Assembly: GCF_009647655.1 (NCBI RefSeq)
Contig: NZ_WJFD01000001.1
Coordinates: forward strand, 1,488,001 to 1,552,000
Length of the DNA: 64,000 nucleotides
From: Chitinophaga sp. SYP-B3965
Lineage (GTDB): Bacteria; Bacteroidota; Bacteroidia; Chitinophagales; Chitinophagaceae
Reading direction: 5' to 3'
Below the pieces are notes generated by a model, which worked only from the letters and a program-made list of their open reading frames with translations, was not told where the DNA came from and did no database searches. Shown here in pieces: positions 35,785 through 45,498 of this stretch; the stretch's first letter is position 1; each line of letters opens with the position of its first letter. The position numbers were made by a program, and so were the translations under genes.

Positions 35785-36714
35785 TCAATTTATCAACTCA
35801 ACACGGGACTGCTTCACTACATTGAAAAAATCAATCTCTTCCAGTGATGCTTTAAAATCAGCTACCTCTTTCTCCGTTAATGGTTCAAGCGGTAAACGGC
35901 AGGTACCCAGTTCAAACCCTATGATCTTCATAAAAGCACGCTGTGCAGGAATGGGTGGATATTTAACCAGGCAACGAACCATGTTCACTGCATGCAACTG
36001 TGTGGCAGCCGCTTCATCCCTCAATCCTTCTTCGTACAATCTCATCACTTTCAGATACAATGGTGCGGCAAAAGTATAAGTACTGCCTATTGCTCCTTTT
36101 GCACCTACTGCCAATGCAGGCAGCAGCATTTCATCATAACCGAATAAGATATCGAACTTACCATTTTTATAGTTTACACAAGCATGGTATTCATGTAAAG
36201 TAGCTGAAGTGTATTTAATACCAGCCAGTGTAGGGATCTGTTTCTCAGCCTGTTTTAAGAATTCTATCATATCCATGGCCACACCTGTGAGGGCCGGGAT
36301 ATTGTAATAATAGAACGGTGTGTTAGGCGCTGCAGATGCGATCTGTGCCATGCTCTTCACCAGGTTGCTTACGGAAGAAGGTTTGAAATAGAATGCGGCT
36401 ACAGAAGAAATAGCATCTGCTCCGATCTTCTCTGCATGTGCTGCCAGTTTACGGCATTCTGCAATGGAACTGTGCCCTACGTGCACAAGTACCAAAATGC
36501 GTTTGTTGGCTGCTTTTACATAAGCTTCGGCAATAGCCATCCGCTCTTCAATAGTCAGGTTAGGACCTTCTCCGTTAGTACCACAAATGAATACGCCTGA
36601 TAAGCCGTCAGCGATCATTTTGTCTACAATAGCAGGAATGATCTCCAGGTTAACTGCACCATCCTCGTGATAAGCTGCAAAGGTTGCAGCGATTAATCCG
36701 GTAATTTTGTTCAT
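35785..36714 (-). CDS. nanA: N-acetylneuraminate lyase
   Basis: A 309-residue (beta/alpha)8 aldolase of the DHDPS/NAL superfamily. 'GTNGEGPNLT' is the substrate carboxylate site, Tyr in 'YYYNIPALTGV' and the Schiff-base Lys in 'GIKYTSA' are present, and these two stretches are NAL-like. It cleaves N-acetylneuraminate to N-acetylmannosamine and pyruvate in the cytoplasm. Its start overlaps the stop of the upstream sialidase gene by an ATGA, and the kelch gene follows 4 bp later. Confidence 0.92.
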   Translation of the reverse strand: MNKITGLIAATFAAYHEDGAVNLEIIPAIVDKMIADGLSGVFICGTNGEGPNLTIEERMAIAEAYVKAANKRILVLVHVGHSSIAECRKLAAHAEKIGADAISSVAAFYFKPSSVSNLVKSMAQIASAAPNTPFYYYNIPALTGVAMDMIEFLKQAEKQIPTLAGIKYTSATLHEYHACVNYKNGKFDILFGYDEMLLPALAVGAKGAIGSTYTFAAPLYLKVMRLYEEGLRDEAAATQLHAVNMVRCLVKYPPIPAQRAFMKIIGFELGTCRLPLEPLTEKEVADFKASLEEIDFFNVVKQSRVELIN

Positions 36715-38309
36715 AATAGTTCTTCTAATTGTATGGTTTGAAAGACCAGGTCCGCCTGGCTGCTCTCGTATAAAATACCTATCGTCTCATTGTCTACGCT
36801 GGTTAAGCAGGAATAACCCCTGCTCTTTCCTTCGTCCAGCAAGATCTTTTTATTGTTCTGCCAGGTTTTGCCATCGTCGTAACTTACTTTGATGGTCATA
36901 AACTGACGGGCTGTTTTTGAATCCGGATTAGCAAACAACAGTACGGACCTTTTTTTACCATTTCGTACAAAGTCATGTCTGATGATGCTGGCCATGCAGG
37001 TAGGTTCCGGCAAAGCGTTGTGAGAGGTAGGATGGATGGCCCAATCCTGCCCCAGGTTAGTAGTGGTAGCAATTACCCTCCCGTTTGTGCTGCCCGTGTC
37101 TTTGCTATTAGCGCCGGAACGCATGTTTAACATGATGCTGCCATCTGTAAGTTCCACCGCCATATTTTCTGTGGTGGATTCTGCAGTAGCGGGGTTACTT
37201 GTTTTCCAGGTTTTGCCGCCGTCTTTACTGTACGTGATGTTGGAGAAGGCTTTCCCTTTGGCATTCCTGCCTTGTGTAGGAATTACCAGTGTTCCGTCTT
37301 TCAGCGTAATGCCCTGCCCGGGTGCTGGTGCTAATAACCACCAATCCTCATGTTTGCACATTTTAGTAATGTTCACCGGTTCACTCCAGGTTTTTCCATT
37401 GTCTGTGCTTTTGGTGATCAGGAACTGGGAGGACTGTTTTGGATCAAATCCCGGCTGTGAACCCTTTGTTTTCCACTGGTGATTCCAGTCTTTGCTTTCT
37501 TGTGTTAATCCTTCTACCCATTTTCCCTGTTCATTGATCACACCGTGCATCCATAAACCGGAAATGAAAATGTTACCGGTATTTTTATCTACCAGCACAT
37601 TGGGATCGGAAACACCGTTGAACTTTTCCGGCAGGTTACCCCAGGTACCCATGTCCAGAACGATCTGCATGGGCAGCCAGGTTTTGCCTTTATCTATGCT
37701 TCTTGATAATCCGATGTCAATATTGCCTTGCAGATCTCCGCCCTTATCCCTGCGGGCATCATAAACGCTCAGCAGTGTACCATCCTTAGCTGTAGCAAGA
37801 CCAGGGATCCGGTGCGTATGCACCGAATCCTGGTAATGTTGTCTAACGGCAATGCCTAATCTGTTGGTATAATTATCATTATCTGTGGGTACTTTTACTG
37901 TTTTGCCGTTCAGGCGAACAGTACTAACGTTTATATTCAGGCGTTCCGACAGCGATGCTTTCACATCAGGCGTTACCGTTACCCAGAAATAATTGGCGCC
38001 CTGGCGGAGTACCCCGTTTCCTTTTAAGCTTTCTCCTGCTTTTGCTTCCGCAAAGAGTGGTTTTTCTCCTTTCAGGAAAGAAGAATCTGCTCCGGCGGAA
38101 AATACTTTCACGTTCCGGATAGCAGCTCCTTTTATGGAGACTTCCATCTGCTCAAGCACTTCCCCTTCGTTCGCATTGATAGCAATGCGGATCACAGGGT
38201 TGATCTCCTTCCCTTTCAGCACCGGCACTTTATACTTTTTCTGTTCCTGCGCCATCATCATAACGGGCAGTAAACATAGTGCGCTCAAGATCCTCTTTGC
38301 TCCTTTCAT
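36711..38309 (-). CDS. nanH: Exo-alpha-sialidase (GH33) with N-terminal beta domain, copy B
   Basis: A 532-residue protein with signal peptide KGAKRILSALCLLPVMMMAQ, an N-terminal ~150-residue beta-rich domain (as in Bacteroides NanH), then a GH33 propeller. The Arg motif is 'HRIPGL', with several Asp boxes ('SIDKGKTW', 'STDNGKTW', 'SKDGGKTW', 'SYDDGKTW') and the Tyr region 'SRGYSCLTS'. It is the most Bacteroides-like of the three sialidases here. It starts 3 bp after the susD stop. Confidence 0.93.
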   Translation of the reverse strand: MKGAKRILSALCLLPVMMMAQEQKKYKVPVLKGKEINPVIRIAINANEGEVLEQMEVSIKGAAIRNVKVFSAGADSSFLKGEKPLFAEAKAGESLKGNGVLRQGANYFWVTVTPDVKASLSERLNINVSTVRLNGKTVKVPTDNDNYTNRLGIAVRQHYQDSVHTHRIPGLATAKDGTLLSVYDARRDKGGDLQGNIDIGLSRSIDKGKTWLPMQIVLDMGTWGNLPEKFNGVSDPNVLVDKNTGNIFISGLWMHGVINEQGKWVEGLTQESKDWNHQWKTKGSQPGFDPKQSSQFLITKSTDNGKTWSEPVNITKMCKHEDWWLLAPAPGQGITLKDGTLVIPTQGRNAKGKAFSNITYSKDGGKTWKTSNPATAESTTENMAVELTDGSIMLNMRSGANSKDTGSTNGRVIATTTNLGQDWAIHPTSHNALPEPTCMASIIRHDFVRNGKKRSVLLFANPDSKTARQFMTIKVSYDDGKTWQNNKKILLDEGKSRGYSCLTSVDNETIGILYESSQADLVFQTIQLEELL

Positions 38310-38312
38310 ATA

Positions 38313-40148
38313 TTAGTAACCAAAAGTTTGTACCATCTTGAAATTCTTGTTCACTTCACTTTGCGGTAATGGCAGGAAGTTATAACGTACATTCCAGACA
38401 CGGGTGCTGGTCCTTGTACGTGCATAGAATGCCACATCGCCCAAACCGGTGCCGGTGAATACGTTCATACCATGGAAATCGCCACCCTGACGGCCTTCAG
38501 GGTCAGTAACGATCTTCCATCTGCGTACATCAAAGAAACGATGTCCTTCATATGCCAGTTCAATGCAACGTTCCCTTTGGATCAGTTTGCGAATAGTAGC
38601 CTGATCCAATCCTGCTACCAGTGCAGGAATACCTCCACGCACACGGATAAAGTTCAGGTAAGTGAGGATATCGGCATTACCTGGATCAGACTCATTCAGC
38701 GCTTCTGCGTAATTGAGGTACAATTCTCCAAGGCGGATATACATAGCCGGACGAACGATGTTGCCGGCATTGGATTGAAGGTTACGGCTCACATTGGTGT
38801 TCTTGCGCACCAGGTAGCCGGTTTTAGGATACATGGTTTGCGTACCGTTTCCATTACCGGAGTTACCATCAGGCCAGTATTCCACTCTTGTAAGCCCTGT
38901 TTTAGGTACAAAAGGAATAGTAGAACCGTTGAAAGTAACGTTCACATAGAACCTTGGTTCCCTGTTCACATACATATTGGAAGTACCTGCTACGTAGAAG
39001 TTTGCTTTTGCAGCAGCTGCAAAGCCGGTTTCCACATAAGTGCTGCCGGTTTCGTCAATACGTTTACCATTGCCCATCCTGTACAGGTCTACCATTTCCT
39101 GCGGCAGAGAAAGTACACCTACTGTTTTAGTACCATTTACGGCACGGGGCGCGCAATGTTCTTCCCATACGGCATATCCTGTAACAGTCCTTAACCAGAT
39201 ACCTTCATCTGCCCATCCTGTTAAGAATAAACCTCTGTGTGAATTCACCGCTGCGAGGAACGGATCAGCATTGGTTACCTGGTATAATTTCCTGCCGTTG
39301 GCAATAGCATGATCGATGGCTACTTTAGCTGCTGTTGCTGCAAGGCCCCATTTCAGAGGATCTGCCGTCATATTCATCAGTTGTTTACCATCTGTATTTT
39401 TGAATTCAGCGAGGTCTGCATTACCATTCACCAGCGGGCTCGCATCAAACAACAACACCTGGCTCTTCACTGCTTCCACGATCAGTTTAGTGATACGGCC
39501 TGTTTGCGTAAGATCATCAGCACCAGAGGATGGTACAATGTGTTTTTCAGGCACCATCTCTTTCGCTGCATCCATTTCAGACAGGATGTAACTAACGCAT
39601 TCACTCCATGTGTTTCTTGGCAATTGAAAGTCGTCATCCACACCTGCTATCTTATCTCCTACCAACACTACAGGGCCATAGAATTTAATCAGCATCCAAT
39701 AGTAATACGCTCTTAAGAAACGTGCTTCCCCTTTGTATTGCTGGATCAGTTCAGCGCCATTCGGCTCCAACAGCAGATTTGTTTTGCTGTTCTCAATATT
39801 AGCCATGAAAATATTAGCTAAGCGGATAGCCTGGTAATAAGAAGTGTATACGTTGATACTGCTGCTACCATTGATAGTACCCGCCGCTATGATGGAAGGC
39901 GCATTCAGTTCCAGTTCATCGCATAATTCCCCCAGTCCCCTGCCGGTTACGGTTCCATCTGCCCATACATCAGGCAGCCGGTTGTATACACCGGAAAGCC
40001 AGCTTTCCGCTTCCAGTTTATTCTGGAATACCATTTCAACGGTTTGCAGATCTTTTGGTGCACCATCAAAGAAACCCTTTTTACATCCGGTGGATAGTAA
40101 TAAAGTGATGCTCAGTAATGCGGTATATTTAGTGATATTATATTTCAT
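38313..40148 (-). CDS. SusD/RagB-family surface glycan-binding lipoprotein
   Basis: A 611-residue SusD-family protein. The lipobox ends at Cys22 ('LLSTGC'), and the SusD signature regions are 'AEARFLRAYYYWMLIKFYGPVVL' near 140 and 'YLNYAEALNE' in the C-terminal part. SusD partners cover the TonB-dependent porin and bind the substrate at the surface. It lies 18 bp after susC in a sialic acid gene set, so sialoglycan oligosaccharides are the likely ligand. Confidence 0.94.
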   Translation of the reverse strand: MKYNITKYTALLSITLLLSTGCKKGFFDGAPKDLQTVEMVFQNKLEAESWLSGVYNRLPDVWADGTVTGRGLGELCDELELNAPSIIAAGTINGSSSINVYTSYYQAIRLANIFMANIENSKTNLLLEPNGAELIQQYKGEARFLRAYYYWMLIKFYGPVVLVGDKIAGVDDDFQLPRNTWSECVSYILSEMDAAKEMVPEKHIVPSSGADDLTQTGRITKLIVEAVKSQVLLFDASPLVNGNADLAEFKNTDGKQLMNMTADPLKWGLAATAAKVAIDHAIANGRKLYQVTNADPFLAAVNSHRGLFLTGWADEGIWLRTVTGYAVWEEHCAPRAVNGTKTVGVLSLPQEMVDLYRMGNGKRIDETGSTYVETGFAAAAKANFYVAGTSNMYVNREPRFYVNVTFNGSTIPFVPKTGLTRVEYWPDGNSGNGNGTQTMYPKTGYLVRKNTNVSRNLQSNAGNIVRPAMYIRLGELYLNYAEALNESDPGNADILTYLNFIRVRGGIPALVAGLDQATIRKLIQRERCIELAYEGHRFFDVRRWKIVTDPEGRQGGDFHGMNVFTGTGLGDVAFYARTRTSTRVWNVRYNFLPLPQSEVNKNFKMVQTFGY

Positions 40149-40166
40149 GATAGTAGTCTTGAAAGA

Positions 40167-43100
40167 TTAAAATGAAGCCCTGACACCAAAATTGTACGCC
40201 TTTGTATTAGGGTAAGATTCACCCTTGCTGTAGTTCGTTGAACTGGTACCGGTATCGTTCAATTCAGGGTCCCAGTATTTCCATTTAGACCATGTAAGCA
40301 GGTTGGTTCCGTTCAGGAAGATCCGCAGGTTACTGATACCGATACGTTTTGTAAGTGTAGCGCTTAAGGTGTAACCGATCTCCGCACTCTTCAGCCTAAC
40401 AAAGTCTGATGGTTTCAGCCACCAGGTACTGTTCAGGTAATTGGAGTTAGGGTCCTGGTTGGTATTCATTCTTGGATAGAAGGCATTCGGATTAGGATTG
40501 GCTTCTGTCCATCTGTCTGTTGTCATGCTCATCAAACCAGCACTGATAGGGCCTTGTGCAAAAGGTGTTGTTCCATCACCCAAACCATAACTCAGCCATG
40601 TTTTACCGGTACCCTGGAAAAAAGCACCAATGTCAAAACCTTTCCAGCCAAATTGCAGGTTCACACCATACATCATTTTTGGTGTACCGGACACGTCTAT
40701 ACGTGCTACGTCGTTTGCATCAATCACACCATCTTCGTTGAGGTCTTTGTATTTGATGTCGCCGGGGCGGATATCACCGGTTTGTTTAGCTGATCTGTCT
40801 ATCTCTGCCTGGTCTTTGAAGAGACCGTCAGCAATGTAGAGTGTTTTAGCATCTACCTGTTTGCCTTTCCACTCCATCCATGGATATCTTTGCGGAGGTA
40901 AACCATCCTGCAAGTTGGTATTATCGTTAAAGGTGAATGTTCCTGTAACGTTGATCCAGCTTTGGTTTTTGAGTGTTTTCTTGTACGTCATGGTTACGTC
41001 TATCCCTTCGTTCAGCACAATACCAATGTTGCGGGTAGGGTTCACACCACCAAAACCTGACAGGCCGGGAATAGTTTGGTCTGCTCTTAAGATACCTTTA
41101 CGCATCTCTCTGAACAGCTCTGTAACGATCTTCAGGTCGTTCTTCAGGAAGTTCATTTCTATCCCCAGGTTATGGCGATAAGAAGTTTCCCAGGTAGGAT
41201 CTGTAGCGATCTGTGATTCAGCATATCCGCTGTAGGCAGGAGACAGTGCAGTAGGTGTACCAAACTGGTAACCGGTAGCAGCTGTTTTAGCCAATTGTGT
41301 GAGATAGAGGAAACGGGTGCTGAAACCACCATTACCGGTTAAGCCATAGCTATACCTTAATTTGAAGTAAGGCATGATGTCTTTCAACGGCTCATAGAAT
41401 TTCTCATTGGAAATAATGTATCCTACACCCGCAGATGGGAAGAACCCAAATCGGTTGCTCGGGCTGAAGTTTTCAGAACCGGTGTAACCAAAGTTACCTT
41501 CCAGGAAATAACGGTTATTGTAACCGTAAGTAAGCCTTCCTGTAAGACCACGGTTGCGGAAAGGTACAGCGGAAGTAAAGGTGGCCGCGTTTCCGTCAAT
41601 ATACTCAGACTGGTTGAAAAGCACCAGACCGCCAAATTCATGTTTACCGAAAGTACGGTTGTAGTTCAGAGATGCCTCTGAATACATTCTCCTCGTAGAG
41701 CTTCTTGCGGAATAATAAGTCAATGCGCCGTTTGCATCACGTGTGAGCTGATAGATCAGCTCTCCGTCTGTATCCCTGCCTGTTGCATATACAGAGGGGC
41801 CGGACCTTGTAGTGGCCGTAGTACCATCCGTATAAATATCAAAAGAGAATAAACCGGAGAAGGATAATCCTTTTGTAACGAAGTCAAGATCTTGTTTCAG
41901 TCTTAAGTTAGGACGGATGGTGGCAGAATAATCATTCGTTGCACCCTGGTCAAAAGCGATCTTGCTTGGACTGCTGAAACCACCGGGATACTGGGAATAA
42001 ACACCATTCGGATAACGGCCCGGCATGATGTGCGGAGGAACACGCAGCACCTGTAAGAACAGGTTGTTGAGTGCATTCACATCTGCACCACCCCATACGC
42101 CATTCCTGTTATCAATGATAGCAGCAATACCCAGGTCTACTTTTGTGGTAGCCGTTACGTTAACACCAATATTGGCGGTGAAATTATATCGTTTGTAATT
42201 TGATTTTGTATCGTAGCTGTCCTGATCTTTCGGTATATCCCGCAGCATGCCGGTTTCCCTGTAATAACCTGCAGAGATATAATAAGTAGCCCTGTCTGAA
42301 CCGCCGCTGATATTTACATTGGCTCTTTGTGTAAGGCCTGATTTTCTGAAGATCTCATCATACCAGTTTACGTTTGGATACAGTTCAGGATCAGTACCAT
42401 CCCTGTGCAGGGCAATACGTTCATCTGTATACAATGCTGGTCTTCCCCTGCTGGTGAGGCCTTCGTTATAAAGGGTCATCCAGGTGGGCGCGTCTACTAA
42501 TTTCGGTACCTGTACCAGTTGTGTAATACCCTGGTTCAGTTCAAACTTAACAGCGGGTTTACCAGCCACCCCTTTTTTGGTGGTGATGATGATAACGCCG
42601 TTTGCACCACGGGTACCATATACGGCTGTGGACACGGCATCTTTCAATACGGTGAATGTTTGAATGTCTTCAGGATCTACATCATTCAAATTCCTGTCTG
42701 GCACACCGTCGATAATGATCAAAGGTGTACGCGTGCTGGTACCAAATGTAGCGACCCCTCTTACCAGGAAACCGGAGTTATCCTGGCCGGGGCCACCACC
42801 ACGGGAAGTGGTGATCATACCGGAGATCCTGCCGCCCAATGTGCTGGCAATGTCCCTGATAGGTAATTTGATATCAGCTACGTCCAGTGTGGATTGCGCA
42901 CCAATTACGCTGATCTTTTTCTGTTGTCCGTAACCGATGATGCTTACTTCGTTCAAACCACCTGCAGTGGCTTCTAATTTTACGTTCAGGTCTACCCTGT
43001 TCCTTACGGCAAAACGGATGGTTTTGTACCCTACATAAGAGAACTCAAGAGAGTCTGTAGGACTCACATTGATCGCATATTTACCATCTGCGTCAGTTAC

Positions 43101-43298
43101 TGTACCCAGGCGGGTACCTGATATCCTGACACTGGCCCCGATCACGGCCCCGTCTAATTCAGTGGTTACTTTACCGGAAACTTTTAATACCCTGTCCTGG
43201 CCGTAAACGCTTGCGCCAAGAAAGAAGATGGATAGGAATAGGAGGCTGAATAGCCTGGGAATATACCCCGCGGAATTGCTGAGTAACTTTTTATTCAT
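40167..43298 (-). CDS. SusC/RagA-family TonB-dependent transporter
   Basis: A 1043-residue outer-membrane protein. It has a signal peptide, a carboxypeptidase-regulatory-like domain (about 40-120, 'GKVTTELDGAVIGASVRISG'), a TonB plug ('GGRISGMITTSRGGGPGQD') and a C-terminal beta barrel ending in 'YNFGVRASF'. The start at 43298 (MNKKLL) is preferred because the longer frame would start inside the promoter. It forms a nutrient-uptake complex with the SusD protein. The promoter and a GntR-like operator lie just upstream. Confidence 0.94.
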   Translation of the reverse strand: MNKKLLSNSAGYIPRLFSLLFLSIFFLGASVYGQDRVLKVSGKVTTELDGAVIGASVRISGTRLGTVTDADGKYAINVSPTDSLEFSYVGYKTIRFAVRNRVDLNVKLEATAGGLNEVSIIGYGQQKKISVIGAQSTLDVADIKLPIRDIASTLGGRISGMITTSRGGGPGQDNSGFLVRGVATFGTSTRTPLIIIDGVPDRNLNDVDPEDIQTFTVLKDAVSTAVYGTRGANGVIIITTKKGVAGKPAVKFELNQGITQLVQVPKLVDAPTWMTLYNEGLTSRGRPALYTDERIALHRDGTDPELYPNVNWYDEIFRKSGLTQRANVNISGGSDRATYYISAGYYRETGMLRDIPKDQDSYDTKSNYKRYNFTANIGVNVTATTKVDLGIAAIIDNRNGVWGGADVNALNNLFLQVLRVPPHIMPGRYPNGVYSQYPGGFSSPSKIAFDQGATNDYSATIRPNLRLKQDLDFVTKGLSFSGLFSFDIYTDGTTATTRSGPSVYATGRDTDGELIYQLTRDANGALTYYSARSSTRRMYSEASLNYNRTFGKHEFGGLVLFNQSEYIDGNAATFTSAVPFRNRGLTGRLTYGYNNRYFLEGNFGYTGSENFSPSNRFGFFPSAGVGYIISNEKFYEPLKDIMPYFKLRYSYGLTGNGGFSTRFLYLTQLAKTAATGYQFGTPTALSPAYSGYAESQIATDPTWETSYRHNLGIEMNFLKNDLKIVTELFREMRKGILRADQTIPGLSGFGGVNPTRNIGIVLNEGIDVTMTYKKTLKNQSWINVTGTFTFNDNTNLQDGLPPQRYPWMEWKGKQVDAKTLYIADGLFKDQAEIDRSAKQTGDIRPGDIKYKDLNEDGVIDANDVARIDVSGTPKMMYGVNLQFGWKGFDIGAFFQGTGKTWLSYGLGDGTTPFAQGPISAGLMSMTTDRWTEANPNPNAFYPRMNTNQDPNSNYLNSTWWLKPSDFVRLKSAEIGYTLSATLTKRIGISNLRIFLNGTNLLTWSKWKYWDPELNDTGTSSTNYSKGESYPNTKAYNFGVRASF

Positions 43299-43328
43299 AA
43301 CTGGAATGATTGATTGGTTAATAGTACT

Positions 43329-43341
43329 TATGTAGTACATA
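43329..43341. promoter_or_regulatory. GntR-like operator at the susC promoter
   Basis: TATGTAGTACATA, arms TATGTA/TACATA with a central G. The FadR-type GntR consensus (TGT-N-3-5-ACA) is met. The 19-nt block around it (43328-43346) also occurs 2.2 kb away at 45484-45502. Confidence 0.75.
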
Positions 43342-43342
43342 T

Positions 43343-43374
43343 CAAAAGTGGGAAGTATTTCTTATTAATCCAAA
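43343..43374 (-). promoter_or_regulatory. susC promoter
   Basis: On the minus strand: TTTG (43371-43374), 20 nt, CACTTTTG (43343-43350, one mismatch to TAnnTTTG). The operator begins at the downstream edge of the -7 box, where a repressor would block initiation. Confidence 0.7.
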
Positions 43375-43419
43375 TTATTTTTCCTGAATTTGATTAAAAC
43401 AGCCAGCAGAGCGGATCTG

Positions 43420-44541
43420 CTAGTCTTTTTGGTTGATCCATTGTAAATTGAACCTTTTCAGGATCATGCTGTAGTTGAAACCTGTACCAGCATTGGTTTC
43501 GTAGAGGCAATAGATGGTTCCGTCCGGGCCCACCGCTACATCTGAGTAACCGGATGCGCCGGGATTGATCACTTTCTTTACAGGCCAGGTCTGCCCTTCA
43601 TCATGACTGATCTTTGCGGTGAGGTTCCTGCGGTTATTCCTGGCCGTGTCCTGACTGTCCGGATTGATGAATAACAGATCTGATCCAAGACGGTTGATGG
43701 TGGCCATGCAGATGGGTTCAAACAGACCTTCATCAAAAGTGGGTTTGGTCCAATTGCTGATGCCGTCTGCGCTGTAGCTGATGCCTCTGCGGCGTTTTTC
43801 TGTTACGTTCCTGATGTTCACCATTACGCGGCCGTCTTTTAACTGGATAGCCATGGTTTCACTGGGATTTTTGAACTCAGTTGAATTATCTGCGATGATG
43901 GCGCCGCGTTTCCAGGTTTTGCCGAGATCATCACTGTAGATCGTAGCAATGCAGGATGGTGCGTGCGCTCTTCTGGGCGTGGTTTTTACCGGGTTGGCTA
44001 ACCATACTGGTACCAGCAGTCTTCCGTTTGTGAGCTGGATGCTGTGTCCGGGGCCGGGGGCCAGTACTTTCCAATCGTATTCCGGTTTAAATGCATCAAA
44101 GGCGTAGGTGATATCTATTGCTTCGCTCCAGGTTTTCCCGTCGTCTTTTGAAGAAGTATAATATGCTTTCGCGTAATCACGCTGGTATAATAAATGGATG
44201 GTGCCGTCTTTATCAACGATGGGTGTTGCGTTGCTGGTGGGCTGCCCGCTTACCTTTAGGGCGATGATCACATTGGGTGCCCAGGTTTTTCCGCCGTCTG
44301 TGCTTCTTCTCATGATCATATCCATGTCTGCCCAGTCGCTGGCAGTGCCGATCCTTCCTTCACAAAATGCGAGGAGGCTTCCTTTTTTGGTGATCACTAA
44401 TGCGGGGATGCGCATAGAGGCGTATGGGCCTCCTGGTTCAAAAACGAGGGAGCTGTCGAACAGCGGGGTATTTTTTGTTAGTGTGCTGGTTGTTTTGCAG
44501 GCACTGGCTGTTAATATAATGGCTATTAATAAATATCTCAT
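43420..44541 (-). CDS. Exo-alpha-sialidase lipoprotein (GH33), copy C
   Basis: A 373-residue sialidase with lipobox ending at Cys15 ('LTASAC'). The Arg motif is 'MRIPALV', Asp boxes 'STDGGKTW', 'SKDDGKTW', 'SDDLGKTW' and 'SHDEGQTW', the Glu/Asp region 'SETMAIQLKDGRV' and the Tyr region 'ASGYSDVAVG'. It is clearly different in sequence from copies A and B. Its start overlaps the stop of the upstream aldolase gene by 4 bp (ATGA), and it precedes susC by 121 bp, across the susC promoter. Confidence 0.93.
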   Translation of the reverse strand: MRYLLIAIILTASACKTTSTLTKNTPLFDSSLVFEPGGPYASMRIPALVITKKGSLLAFCEGRIGTASDWADMDMIMRRSTDGGKTWAPNVIIALKVSGQPTSNATPIVDKDGTIHLLYQRDYAKAYYTSSKDDGKTWSEAIDITYAFDAFKPEYDWKVLAPGPGHSIQLTNGRLLVPVWLANPVKTTPRRAHAPSCIATIYSDDLGKTWKRGAIIADNSTEFKNPSETMAIQLKDGRVMVNIRNVTEKRRRGISYSADGISNWTKPTFDEGLFEPICMATINRLGSDLLFINPDSQDTARNNRRNLTAKISHDEGQTWPVKKVINPGASGYSDVAVGPDGTIYCLYETNAGTGFNYSMILKRFNLQWINQKD

Positions 44542-45476
44542 TTTGTCTGATTAAAAACTTCGGGAATAATAACTTCGCATTGCTTTCTGATGTGTGGAAT
44601 ATCTTCTTCCGGGATCCATCTGTAAGGCCAGCGTAAACGAGGACTGATGGGGCTCCAGGCACCAACAGCTGCCATGAATTTATCTACTGCCTGGTTGGCG
44701 TATCCTTTATCTCTAATATAAGGAACAATGCAGTCATTCATGAATTGCTGGATCCGCTTTTCTAATTCAAAGGCTTCTTTTTCTCCTTTTTTTATGCTGT
44801 TATACCATCGTTGTGCAAACAGCGGATTTAAACAGGCTACGTTGGAGTAAGCTCCGTGCGCTCCGTGGGAAATGCCTGTGGCTAAGTGATGACCGGGAAT
44901 AAATATAGAAAAAGGAACCGGCAGTTGTTTCATTTCCTCATACCATTGTTCATCACCTCCGGGTACTTTGCAGCCTACCAGCGGGATTCCTGCCTCCAAT
45001 ATTTCTTTGAAATCTTTTGGCTGCAGCTTCTTTTTGGAATGCGGAGGATTGTATAATACCAGGCCGATGGGCGCTGCTTCTTCCGCCATTACTTTTAAAT
45101 AATCAATGATCTCCGGCATGGTGGGTATGAACCAGTCTGGCAGGATGATCTGTATGGCGGATGGTTGCAGTGCTTTGGCGCGTTTTAGTCTTTCGCGGGA
45201 TATTTCGGGGCTCATGTGGGAGCAGCCTATCTGGAAAGGCATGCCCGCGGCATTGCATTTTGTGGCGAGGAGGAAGTTTACTTTGTCGAACTCTTCTTCT
45301 GTCTGGTTATAGAATTCTCCTGCGGTGCCGTTGGAGTAGATGCCATCTACTTTAAAGGAGATGAGTGTGTCTATTTCCTGCGCCAGCTGGTCGTAATTGA
45401 TACTGTCATCATTGTTCAACGGGAGTAGCAGGGTTGCCCAGTTGCCATATATCCCGTTTGCGTTTAATACGTTCAT
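44538..45476 (-). CDS. Second DHDPS/NAL-superfamily aldolase
   Basis: A 312-residue TIM-barrel protein of the DHDPS superfamily, with 'IYSNGTAGEFYNQT', the Tyr region 'LVLYNPPHSKKKL' and the Lys region 'LVGCKVPGGDEQW'. It differs from NanA in the NAL-specific stretches, so it may handle a related sugar acid or an aldol substrate derived from it. It is the first gene of the unit, with its own operator-bearing promoter. Confidence 0.8.
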   Translation of the reverse strand: MNVLNANGIYGNWATLLLPLNNDDSINYDQLAQEIDTLISFKVDGIYSNGTAGEFYNQTEEEFDKVNFLLATKCNAAGMPFQIGCSHMSPEISRERLKRAKALQPSAIQIILPDWFIPTMPEIIDYLKVMAEEAAPIGLVLYNPPHSKKKLQPKDFKEILEAGIPLVGCKVPGGDEQWYEEMKQLPVPFSIFIPGHHLATGISHGAHGAYSNVACLNPLFAQRWYNSIKKGEKEAFELEKRIQQFMNDCIVPYIRDKGYANQAVDKFMAAVGAWSPISPRLRWPYRWIPEEDIPHIRKQCEVIIPEVFNQTK

Positions 45477-45484
45477 TAGGTCTT

Positions 45485-45497
45485 TATGTAGTACATA
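45485..45497. promoter_or_regulatory. GntR-like operator, second copy
   Basis: TATGTAGTACATA, identical to the element at 43329-43341. It lies 9 bp upstream of the ATG of the aldolase gene (start 45476) and overlaps the predicted transcription start. Confidence 0.75.
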
Positions 45498-45498
45498 T

